NCBI GenBank assembly: GCA_905479025.1
Contig: CAJQKX010000656.1
Span: 1-5,426 of the forward strand
Direction of reading: 5' to 3'
Source of the DNA: an uncultured Paraglaciecola sp.
GTDB taxonomy: Bacteria > Pseudomonadota > Gammaproteobacteria > Enterobacterales > Alteromonadaceae
Length of the DNA: 5,426 nucleotides
The notes under the pieces are model-generated. The model saw only the letters and a program-made list of their open reading frames with translations, searched no databases and was not told where the DNA came from. A program made the position numbers and the translations under genes. Below are positions 1 to 5,426 of this stretch, piece by piece (within the stretch, counting starts at the first letter, position 1; each line of letters starts with the position of its first letter).

Positions 1-3
1 TAA

Positions 4-409
4 AAACCCCTGCTAAAACAACCTGATTACGTAATAAAATGAGACAGGATTTGAGGGGCAAATCACGTTATTTAAAAGAATATCTAAATTAACAGGGAAG
101 AAGCCTTTCATTGTAGATGCTGAACGCCTCATAACGTCCCCAATCAAAACTGTGAGTCGCTTCTTTGATTCTATTAACCATGTTATGCCTAGAGGTGTTT
201 TAGATTGGCAACCAGGCTCCAGAGATGACTGGAAAGGAAGGGAGTCTTGGCACATCGACGCTATTAATAGTAGTGGATTTATGGATACAAAAAGAGATGT
301 AAAGGCAAGACCATTACCTTCACGTATCGATAAAGTTATCCAGCAAAATGTCCCACTCTATAATTTCATGTGCGAACAGTTGTATCAACAAAACTTGAAG
401 GGAAGTTGA
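4..409 (+). pseudogene. C-terminal remnant of a sulfotransferase-like protein, frameshifted
   Basis: The frame ending at the TGA at 407-409 is open back to base 38 and reads like the C-terminal third of bacterial sulfotransferase-like P-loop proteins. Visible features are ETGFEGQ (from about 41), a GKKPFIVDAERL stretch (about 95-130) that looks like the 'I-D-x-D-x-L' strand of this family, then LDWQPG followed by a W-H-x-x-x-I-N-S-S-G-F block (about 200-280). The frame has no good start: stops lie at 14-16 and 32-37, and the only inner start is a GTG at 152 that would cut the domain in half. Bases 4-35 in the neighbouring frame read PLLKQPDYVI and join smoothly to NETGFEGQ if one A is removed from the AAAA run at 36-39. 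I therefore infer a one-base insertion, or a sequencing error. The same upstream frame also has TAA at 1-3. The 5' P-loop part would lie left of the window. The family call is by eye and moderately sure; the substrate is unknown. Confidence 0.5.
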
Positions 410-943
410 AATAGCCACAGATTTTAATTTACATGGCGCGTCATACATTAAAAGTCAAACTGATGTAATGTTTGCAACCAATGTTTGTACTTTTACATCT
501 ATTGCCTAAAAATTTATTATTGTGTTTCCTGCTGCGTTTGTCGCTTAACCCTGTGCGTCGTGGTGACTGCGTTAAAGATAAAATCACGTTCTAAAGTGAT
601 GGAAATCGTCTGAATTGTGCCCAAGTGTATTTGTCACTTCTTCCTCTCACCTCCTAGGTTATTTTTAGTTGTTTGCACATTAACAGGATGTTATTTGAAC
701 GAATGTAAAAACGCGATAAAAAGCTCAAATGTTGGTTGGTTTTTATCAGTATTGGTCCGTCATAACACTTAAACAACCAGGACTTGGGTATCCCACAAAA
801 CTAATTCCTTCAACCAAGAGATTTCGTGTAAGCAAATAAAATTATAATACCTACAGGGTCTTCATTTTGCTTACTAACTGACTCTGCCCGAAAAAAGTAA
901 CCCTCAATAAGTCAGCATGTTTACCAAGCTATCTTTGCTAATT

Positions 944-971
944 TTCTCAACAAAAAGCCAGCTAGTATAAA
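944..971 (+). promoter_or_regulatory. Weak sigma-70-type promoter candidate for the gene at 1100
   Basis: TTCTCA (944-949, 4 of 6 to TTGACA) and TATAAA (966-971, 5 of 6 to TATAAT) are separated by 16 bases. The start of transcription would be near 978, giving an untranslated leader of about 120 bases. AT-rich DNA throws up such matches by chance, and no closer promoter is convincing, so this is a low-confidence candidate. Confidence 0.28.
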
Positions 972-1016
972 AAATCAACATATTTTTCAGTATCTTCTGT
1001 ATGAAATATGAGCTAT

Positions 1017-1031
1017 GTTAAAAAAATGTTA
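1017..1031 (+). promoter_or_regulatory. ArcA-type binding box candidate
   Basis: The bases match 13 of 15 of the published E. coli ArcA consensus GTTAATTAAATGTTA, differing only at two A/T positions. Seen as a direct repeat, TGTTA occurs at 1016-1020 and 1027-1031, exactly 11 bases apart, the spacing known for ArcA-P binding to tandem half-sites. The match continues one base beyond the 15-mer (A at 1032). It lies about 70 bases before the ATG at 1100. If real, it would tie that gene to the ArcAB redox response. The surrounding DNA is AT-rich, so a chance match is possible, and no arcA gene can be seen in the window. Confidence 0.4.
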
Positions 1032-1099
1032 ATTTTCTAAGCCTTTTTTAATCGTCTACTAATATCAATATTGCTAGTTATGAAATAGGAAATACATCA

Positions 1100-1558
1100 A
1101 TGAGTCACTTCTCTCAGGTGCAAGATTTATTACTACATAATCAACAATTACACGCCCGCACCGCATCATTTTATGATGAGTTGTCGGGTGAAGCTGATGG
1201 TGAGAGGGTCAAAATGTTCCTTAATACGTTAGTCAAACATGAAACCCAACTATCAAATTCCATGAAAAGTTATGTACAAAAGGCGCCAGCTAAAATACTT
1301 AATACTTTTTTTCAATTTGATCACGAACGCAGTACAGAGAATTTATTTACCATCGAATTTGATCGCAACCAAATTAGTTCTGATGATGTGGAAGTGTTGG
1401 CTAATCGTTTTGACGAATATTTCTGTGAGCTTTATGAAGGAATGTTGGTGACGGTGGACTGCGCAGTGGTTCAAGAATTATTTGAAAATTTACACCTAAA
1501 TATGGTGGAAGAGAAAAAACGATTATCCATCGACATATATTCAATGATGGACATGTAA
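1100..1558 (+). CDS. Hypothetical helical protein, ferritin/rubrerythrin-like in its first half
   Basis: This 152-residue open frame begins at an ATG with AGGA at 1087-1090, nine bases upstream, and ends with TAA. I do not recognise a named family. There is no signal peptide or membrane segment, so a soluble cytoplasmic protein is likely. It is acidic and mostly helical, with four probable helices at about residues 5-29, 35-60, 96-118 and 122-146. Residues 19-56, with A-x-x-FYDEL followed by a helix carrying HETQL, look like helices A and B of rubrerythrin-like bundles. The usual metal-binding E-x-x-H is absent, however: E48 is followed by L51. A non-metal four-helix bundle or a regulatory/scaffold role is equally possible. 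It stands alone, 185 bases before nuoA's leader ends, with no clear terminator between, so some read-through into nuo is conceivable. An ArcA-like box lies about 70 bases upstream. That it is a gene is fairly sure; its function is unknown. Confidence 0.8.
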   Translation: MSHFSQVQDLLLHNQQLHARTASFYDELSGEADGERVKMFLNTLVKHETQLSNSMKSYVQKAPAKILNTFFQFDHERSTENLFTIEFDRNQISSDDVEVLANRFDEYFCELYEGMLVTVDCAVVQELFENLHLNMVEEKKRLSIDIYSMMDM

Positions 1559-1573
1559 ACATTATGTTGAAAC

Positions 1574-1603
1574 GTGACCTGTGATCTATCAACTTTTTAT
1601 AGT
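1574..1603 (+). promoter_or_regulatory. Candidate promoter of the nuo operon
   Basis: GTGACC (1574-1579, keeps the TGAC core of TTGACA) and TATAGT (1598-1603, 5 of 6 to TATAAT) are 18 bases apart. Transcription would begin near 1610, leaving a leader of roughly 140 bases before nuoA. A half CRP-like word TGTGA lies in the spacer but has no partner half. A second TATAGT at 1642-1647 has no acceptable -35. Complex I operons are commonly read from long, regulated leaders, which suits this, but the assignment rests on motif matching alone. Confidence 0.3.
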
Positions 1604-1650
1604 CAACCCATTGGTAAGTCACTTTGAAGAACAAAATATTTTATAGTTAA
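1595..1650 (+). repeat. Direct repeat TTTTATAGTYAA in the nuo leader
   Basis: TTTTATAGTCAA (1595-1606) and TTTTATAGTTAA (1639-1650) agree at 11 of 12 bases and start 44 bases apart, close to four helical turns. The first copy contains the candidate -10 of the promoter at 1574-1603. The second runs into GTTAATT, a half ArcA-type word. They could be paired operator sites, or two -10-like elements, or chance in AT-rich DNA. Confidence 0.35.
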
Positions 1651-1700
1651 TTTTAGTCGCGCCTTTACGGACGTTTTAAGTGATAAGTCCAAAAAGGTAA

Positions 1701-1721
1701 TTTCGACAATAATGATCGAAA
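1701..1721. repeat. Short palindrome before nuoA
   Basis: TTTCGA (1701-1706) and TCGAAA (1716-1721) are perfect inverted repeats around a 9-base centre. The axis is about 40 bases before the preferred nuoA start. The size suits a dimeric repressor or activator site; as RNA the stem is too short and AT-rich to be a terminator, and no T-run follows directly. Function unproven. Confidence 0.3.
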
Positions 1722-1752
1722 GAACTAATTAATTTTTGGAGTAATGTTGTTT

Positions 1753-2142
1753 ATGACACAAGCACTGGTTGAACTGTGGCCAATTCTGCTGTATTTCACT
1801 TTTACATTGGTTTTATTAGGCGCTGTCATGTTTGCATCGTCTTTGTTGGGTCCCCGAACCCGCGGGCATTCTACACATTTACCCTACGAGTCTGGCATTC
1901 TGTCTTTGGGCAATGCCCGAGTAAAGTTTGCTAATCACTACTTTTCATACGCCATATTTTTTGTCATTTTTGATTTAGAAACCTTGTTTCTATTTGCTTG
2001 GGCTATTTCCTTTGAACAGGTTGGAGTCACTGGCTTTATCGAAGCATTAATTTTCATGCTTATTCTACTCGTCGCTTTGGTGTATTTGTGGCGAATTGGC
2101 GCATTAAACATTCTTAAAAGACACATACCGGAGCAACACTAA
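1753..2142 (+). CDS. nuoA: NADH-quinone oxidoreductase subunit A
   Basis: NuoA is a small inner-membrane subunit of complex I that sits where the quinone-reducing arm meets the membrane arm. With the ATG at 1753 it has 129 residues; E. coli NuoA has about 147. Three membrane helices are plain at about residues 9-33, 63-86 and 93-113. The loop after helix 1 has the conserved PYESG (E46), and helix 2 carries FDLET with D74 and E76, matching the FDVEA acidic pair important in E. coli NuoA. It ends with the usual [14 protein letters not shown] C-terminus. An in-frame ATG at 1744 adds three residues, but the GGAG at 1738-1741 is only 2 bases from it and 11 from 1753, so 1753 is preferred; the choice is not certain. 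The stop overlaps the nuoB ATG by one base (TAATG), which implies coupled translation. Confidence 0.93.
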   Translation: MTQALVELWPILLYFTFTLVLLGAVMFASSLLGPRTRGHSTHLPYESGILSLGNARVKFANHYFSYAIFFVIFDLETLFLFAWAISFEQVGVTGFIEALIFMLILLVALVYLWRIGALNILKRHIPEQH

Positions 2143-2786
2143 TGGATTGGAATCTCAGCGACCCAAATATGGTGCCAAAACAGCTGCCAGTAATAGATGA
2201 ATCGGTAAGGGAAGATATAAAAAAGAACGTGATCTTTACCACCTTGAACAATATGGTCAATTGGGGACGAAAAAACTCAATTTGGCCTTTTAACTTTGGT
2301 TTGTCATGCTGTTATGTAGAAATGGCCACCAGTTTTACCGCACGACACGACATCGCCCGTTTTGGGGCAGAAGTGATCCGTGCTACGCCAAGAGAAGCTG
2401 ACTTAATTGTCATTTCAGGTACCGTATTTCGCAAAATGGCGCCCGTAGTGAAGCATCTGTATGACCAATTGCTCGAACCTAAGTGGGTCATATCCATGGG
2501 CAGTTGTGCCAATTCGGGTGGTATGTATGACATCTATTCTGTGGTTCAGGGCGTAGACAAAATCTTACCCGTTGATGTGTATGTACCCGGCTGTCCACCC
2601 CGCCCTGAAGCCTTGATGCAAGGTTTGATGTTGTTACAAGATGCAATTGGTCGTGAGCAACGACCGCTTAGTTGGGTCATTGGTGAAGACAGCCAAGTCA
2701 GTCAAATTGAAAAGCCTAGTCAAAGAGATATTCATAATAGCGAGCGTATGCGTGCTCGAGATCTCACGCCACCGGACAGGGTGTAA
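2142..2786 (+). CDS. nuoB: NADH-quinone oxidoreductase subunit B (cluster N2 subunit)
   Basis: NuoB carries the 4Fe-4S cluster N2, the last iron-sulfur centre before quinone, in the connecting arm of complex I on the cytoplasmic face. The 214 residues compare with 220 in E. coli. The conserved block from about residue 38 ([12 protein letters not shown]) to 179 is nearly unbroken. All four N2 ligands are present: tandem C56-C57 in [10 protein letters not shown]122 in GSCANSGG and C151 in PGCPPRPE. The first 30 and last 30 residues vary freely, as is normal. The start overlaps the nuoA stop, with GGAG at 2130-2133, eight bases upstream. The neighbouring nuoCD begins 2 bases after the stop. Nothing suggests loss of function. 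Confidence 0.97.
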   Translation: MDWNLSDPNMVPKQLPVIDESVREDIKKNVIFTTLNNMVNWGRKNSIWPFNFGLSCCYVEMATSFTARHDIARFGAEVIRATPREADLIVISGTVFRKMAPVVKHLYDQLLEPKWVISMGSCANSGGMYDIYSVVQGVDKILPVDVYVPGCPPRPEALMQGLMLLQDAIGREQRPLSWVIGEDSQVSQIEKPSQRDIHNSERMRARDLTPPDRV

Positions 2787-2788
2787 GC

Positions 2789-4543
2789 ATGGGGCAACCT
2801 TCGAAGAAAAGTTTATTCAACGAAATTCAGCTATTGTTGGCAGGCTCTCACTTGCAAGAAGAAACCACCGCCGATGAAATCCCAACCCTATGGGTAGAGG
2901 CAAATGATATTGTGGTTGTGTGTGATGCCTTGCGTTCTAAACTCTCCGCACCCTTTAATTTTTTGTTCGATTTGACTGCCATCGACGAAACCACACGCCA
3001 ACATAATGTATTGTCTCAGCGACGAGATTTTACCGTGGTCTACCTATTACGCTCATACTCGCGTAATCAGGACTTACGGATTAAAGTGGCGCTACCACAA
3101 GAAGCAAAATCTCTGGCCAGTATCACTTCCATTTGGCCGAACGCCAATTGGTACGAACGTGAGGTCTGGGACTTATTTGGGATTACATTTACCGGTCATC
3201 CTTGTTTGCGCCGAATAATGATGCCGACCACATGGCAAGGCCATCCTCTTTGTAAAACTCACCCAGCCCGTGCCACTGAGATGGGTGAATACAGTTTGCC
3301 AGATGATATGCGTGACTTAGAGCAAGAAGCATTAAAATTTAGCCCCGCTGATTGGGGGCTTGAGCCAAAAGGCCATCCTGAAGAATTTATGTGGCTTAAT
3401 CTTGGGCCCAACCACCCCAGTGTACACGGTGTGTTTAGGATCATGTTACAGCTCGATGGTGAAGAAATTGTCGAGGCTATTCCTGATATCGGCTACCACC
3501 ACCGGGGTGCAGAAAAGATGGGAGAACGCCAAAGCTGGCATTCTTACATTCCCTACACTGACCGCATCGATTACCTGGGCGGGGTTATGAATAACCTGCC
3601 ATACGTGATGGCGATAGAAAAACTTGCGGGTATTGAGGTGCCAGAACGGGTCAAAGTTATCCGCGTGATGATGTCAGAAATGTTCCGCATTCTTAGCCAT
3701 TTGCTATTCTATGGTACTTTCGCCCAAGACATTGGTTCGCTATCACCGATATTTTATATGTTTGTGGACAGGGAAAAACTGTTTGGCATTGTTGAAGCTA
3801 TTACCGGCGCACGCATGCATCCGGCGTGGTTCCGAATTGGCGGCCTAGCTGCCGACTTACCCAAGGGTTGGGACAAGATGGTTACCGAATGGCTTGATTA
3901 TATGCCGGCCAGAATGGCTGACTACGATCAGATGGTGATGCAAAATAGTTTAATCAAAAAAAGAGCGGTAGGCATAGGAGCTTACGATACCGCTACTGCT
4001 ATTAACTGGGGAGTCACCGGACCAGGTTTACGCGCCACCGGCTTTGACTGGGATCTTCGCAAAAAACGCCCTTATAGTGGATATGAAAATTTTGATTTTG
4101 AAGTCCCACTTGGCTCACGTGGTGATGCTTATGACAGATGTGCCGTGCGGGTCGAAGAAATTCGCCAAAGCATGCGTATCATTCGTCAATGTGTGAACAA
4201 TATGCCCGAAGGGCCATACAAAGCTGACCATGCACTGACCACCCCACCGCCTAAAGATCGCACCATGCAAGACATAGATAGCCTCATTCCACACTTTTTA
4301 AGTGTCAGTTGGGGGCCTATTATTCCCGCAGGCGAAGCAATGGTAGAAGTGGAAGCGACCAAGGGCAGCAATGCTTATTATCTCACCAGTGATGCCAGCA
4401 CGATGAGTTATCGTACCCGAATTCGAACCCCTTCTTTCCCTCACTTGCAAATGATCCCCGTGATGGCTAAAGGGCAAATGATCGCGGATTTGATAGCGAC
4501 GATTGGTAGCATTGATTTTGTTATGGCGGATGTAGACCGATGA
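2789..4543 (+). CDS. nuoC: NADH-quinone oxidoreductase subunit C/D fusion
   Basis: One 584-residue protein combines NuoC (about residues 1-165) and NuoD (about 195-584), joined by a short acidic linker; E. coli NuoCD is about 600 residues. The symbol nuoCD is also used. The NuoC signature [15 protein letters not shown] is at 120-134, followed by RRIMMP at 141-146. NuoD begins at [15 protein letters not shown] (200-214). H209 and H213 correspond to the histidines that line the quinone site, and Y262 in RIDYLGG to the tyrosine that contacts the quinone headgroup. [15 protein letters not shown] (236-250), [12 protein letters not shown] (427-438), RTRIRTPSF (542-550) and the C-terminal [12 protein letters not shown] are all intact. 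NuoD is related to the large subunit of NiFe hydrogenases but lacks the metal site, as expected. The ATG at 2789 has AGGG at 2778-2781, seven bases upstream. The stop overlaps the nuoE start (ATGA). Confidence 0.97.
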   Translation: MGQPSKKSLFNEIQLLLAGSHLQEETTADEIPTLWVEANDIVVVCDALRSKLSAPFNFLFDLTAIDETTRQHNVLSQRRDFTVVYLLRSYSRNQDLRIKVALPQEAKSLASITSIWPNANWYEREVWDLFGITFTGHPCLRRIMMPTTWQGHPLCKTHPARATEMGEYSLPDDMRDLEQEALKFSPADWGLEPKGHPEEFMWLNLGPNHPSVHGVFRIMLQLDGEEIVEAIPDIGYHHRGAEKMGERQSWHSYIPYTDRIDYLGGVMNNLPYVMAIEKLAGIEVPERVKVIRVMMSEMFRILSHLLFYGTFAQDIGSLSPIFYMFVDREKLFGIVEAITGARMHPAWFRIGGLAADLPKGWDKMVTEWLDYMPARMADYDQMVMQNSLIKKRAVGIGAYDTATAINWGVTGPGLRATGFDWDLRKKRPYSGYENFDFEVPLGSRGDAYDRCAVRVEEIRQSMRIIRQCVNNMPEGPYKADHALTTPPPKDRTMQDIDSLIPHFLSVSWGPIIPAGEAMVEVEATKGSNAYYLTSDASTMSYRTRIRTPSFPHLQMIPVMAKGQMIADLIATIGSIDFVMADVDR

Positions 4544-5085
4544 ACAAAACTATTCCTATCACCTTGATAGATCCACAGGCAGAAGTAAAAGTTGACTATC
4601 GCAAGTGGCTCAATAAAGTTGAAATTTCTGCTATTGAACATGAATGTGCTTTGTACGAAAGTCGCCCCGCTGCCGCCATAGATGCCCTGCAAATAGTGCA
4701 GCGAGAACGCGGCTGGATAAGTGACGAAAGCCTATACGCCATTGCCGATATCTTAGGTATGTCTGCAGCCGAATTGGAAGGTATCGCTACTTTTTACAAT
4801 CTTATTTATCGCCAGCCTGTGGGACAACACGTTATTCACCTGTGCAATAGTATTAGTTGCTGGTTACATGATTATCAAAGCATTGCTGATCATTTACGTA
4901 AGACCCTTAATATTGAATTTGGTCAAACCACGGCAGATGGCAACATTACCTTGCTTCCCAATGTGTGTTTAGGTTGCTGTGATAAAGCGCCTGCATTGAT
5001 GTTAGACGGAGAATTGGTTGAAAGTCTGGATAGCTGCGTTATTGACAAGCTGCTACAAGGGCTCAAAGGAGGCGGAAATGCATAA
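4540..5085 (+). CDS. nuoE: NADH-quinone oxidoreductase subunit E (2Fe-2S, cluster N1a)
   Basis: NuoE is the 24-kDa-type thioredoxin-fold subunit of the NADH-dehydrogenase module and binds the 2Fe-2S cluster N1a beside NuoF. The protein has 181 residues against 166 in E. coli. The helical N-terminal domain is about residues 27-95, including IVQRERGWI and [14 protein letters not shown]. The cluster ligands in the thioredoxin-like half are C102 and C107 (C-x4-C) and C143 and C147 (C-x3-C in CLGCCDKA). C146, next to a ligand, is an extra cysteine where E. coli has Asn. About ten residues more than E. coli precede the conserved AIEHE, and the tail GGGNA is also longer. The start overlaps the nuoCD stop by four bases, with GGCGGA at 4525-4530 nine bases upstream. 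The end overlaps nuoF by eight bases. Confidence 0.95.
   Translation: MNKTIPITLIDPQAEVKVDYRKWLNKVEISAIEHECALYESRPAAAIDALQIVQRERGWISDESLYAIADILGMSAAELEGIATFYNLIYRQPVGQHVIHLCNSISCWLHDYQSIADHLRKTLNIEFGQTTADGNITLLPNVCLGCCDKAPALMLDGELVESLDSCVIDKLLQGLKGGGNA
5065..5072 (+). promoter_or_regulatory. Strong ribosome binding site of nuoF inside the end of nuoE
   Basis: AAAGGAGG is a full Shine-Dalgarno match, five bases before the nuoF ATG at 5078. It fixes that start. It lies within nuoE codons and, with the following bases, encodes the K-G-G-G tail of NuoE. It is stronger than the sites of nuoA, nuoB and nuoE in this window. Confidence 0.85.
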
Positions 5086-5426
5086 GCCATTGAGCCAAAA
5101 TCTGGACATCAACAGCCCACAAAGTCTAACGGCTTACCAAAAAACGGGAGGTTATCAAGGATTCTACAATGCTTTAAAGATGCCGCCTCAGAACGTGCAA
5201 CAACAAGTTTCAGACTCCAAGCTCAAAGGGCGTGGTGGTGCAGGTTTTATGACTGGTATGAAGTGGAGTTTTGTACCGATGGGCGATGGCGCACCACAAC
5301 ATAAATACCTGGTGTGTAATGCAGATGAAATGGAGCCCGGCACATTCAAAGACCGCTGGCTGATGGAAGGTTCGCCGCATTTACTGATTGAAGGCATGAT
5401 GATTGCGGCCTACGCCATAGGTGCCG
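5078..5426 (+). CDS. nuoF: NADH-quinone oxidoreductase subunit F, 5' part only
   Basis: NuoF binds NADH, FMN and the 4Fe-4S cluster N3 and is where electrons enter complex I. Only the first 116 residues are inside the window; E. coli NuoF has about 445. The glycine-rich flavin/NADH loop LKGRGGAGF is at residues 49-57, and the nucleotide-site block [14 protein letters not shown] at 80-93. E86 there aligns with E95 of E. coli NuoF, a residue near the NADH/FMN site. The N3 cysteine motif would lie beyond the right edge. The ATG overlaps the last eight bases of nuoE, and the strong AAAGGAGG site makes the start secure. The frame is open to the last base, so the gene is cut by the window rather than broken. 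Confidence 0.96.
   Translation, partial: MHKPLSQNLDINSPQSLTAYQKTGGYQGFYNALKMPPQNVQQQVSDSKLKGRGGAGFMTGMKWSFVPMGDGAPQHKYLVCNADEMEPGTFKDRWLMEGSPHLLIEGMMIAAYAIGA

Larger units (their letters stand above)
410..1099. other. Noncoding stretch of about 690 bases, no recognisable gene
   Basis: All six frames are interrupted often and the short open frames lack ribosome binding sites or familiar protein motifs. I see no tRNA, no IS end and no GC-rich hairpin with a T-run that would end transcription of the remnant at 4-409. Small repeats are present: an inverted pair GATGTAA (462-468) / TTACATC (493-499), a direct pair AATGTTTG (467-474 and 480-487), ATCAC (583-587) / GTGAT (596-600), and GATAAAAA (715-722) / TTTTTATC (740-747). 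All are short and could be chance in AT-rich DNA. The last 160 bases hold the likely control region of the gene at 1100. The length and lack of coding sense fit decayed DNA next to a broken gene, or an unrecognised small RNA; neither can be shown here. Confidence 0.6.

Noticed and set aside
13..255. 80-codon open frame on the minus strand
   Set aside because: It lies opposite the sulfotransferase-like remnant, whose frame has family-like motifs; the minus frame has no recognisable motif or ribosome site.
715..747. Inverted repeat GATAAAAA / TTTTTATC as a terminator
   Set aside because: The stem is AT-only apart from its end pair, the loop is 17 bases and no T-run follows, so it would not work as a Rho-independent terminator.
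1018..1051. Inverted repeat TTAAAAAA / TTTTTTAA
   Set aside because: It is an all-AT pairing of two homopolymer runs with an 18-base loop; the ArcA-like direct repeat explains part of it better.
1578..1595. CRP-like TGTGATCTATCAA or FNR-like GTGAT..ATCAA
   Set aside because: Only one CRP half-site is present, and the FNR-like halves are 2 bases apart instead of 4.
1401..1634. 77-codon minus-strand open frame over the end of the unknown gene
   Set aside because: It overlaps a better-supported gene, has a composition typical of a shadow frame and no motif.
1670..1691. Possible hairpin GGAC...GTCC as terminator of the unknown gene
   Set aside because: Only four pairs are sound, and it is followed by A's, not T's, on the + strand.
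2641..2877. Plus-strand open frame across the nuoB/nuoCD junction
   Set aside because: It is an out-of-frame shadow of two strongly conserved genes.
2789..4543. NuoCD fusion as a novel architecture
   Set aside because: Fused NuoC-NuoD is well known in many gammaproteobacteria.

Overview
This window is the start of a respiratory complex I operon (proton-pumping NADH:quinone oxidoreductase) from a gammaproteobacterium. The gene order nuoA, nuoB, nuoCD, nuoE, nuoF is followed, all on the + strand. NuoC and NuoD are fused into one polypeptide, as in Escherichia, Pseudomonas, Shewanella and relatives. Long stretches of NuoB, NuoCD and NuoF read closely like the E. coli proteins, while NuoA and NuoE are more divergent. 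The noncoding DNA is AT-rich. Together these fit a free-living, perhaps marine, gammaproteobacterium of the Alteromonadales/Shewanella kind, but the genus cannot be fixed from this sequence.

Layout. Bases 1-409 hold the C-terminal end of a sulfotransferase-like protein that looks broken by a one-base frameshift in an A-run. Bases 410-1099 are a long noncoding stretch with no recognisable gene. It contains a weak promoter candidate and a good match to an ArcA-type direct-repeat box shortly before the next gene. Bases 1100-1558 encode a 152-residue, mostly helical protein of unknown function, whose first half resembles rubrerythrin/ferritin-like bundles without an obvious metal site. Bases 1559-1752 are the nuo leader, with a possible promoter, a near-perfect 12-bp direct repeat and a small palindrome. 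From 1753 to the right edge the nuo genes are packed with overlaps of 1, 4 and 8 bases and one gap of 2 bases, so they are surely one translationally coupled transcript. The operon runs off the right edge inside nuoF; nuoG-nuoN are expected beyond it.

How the genes work together. NuoE and NuoF form the NADH-oxidising part (FMN, 2Fe-2S and 4Fe-4S centres). NuoB and NuoCD form the connecting arm that passes electrons through cluster N2 to quinone. NuoA is the membrane subunit that helps join that arm to the proton-pumping domain. All key ligands that can be seen are intact.

I do not see an undescribed multi-gene system here. The points worth a second look are the unknown gene at 1100-1558 with its ArcA-like box, the structured nuo leader, and the decayed sulfotransferase-like gene.
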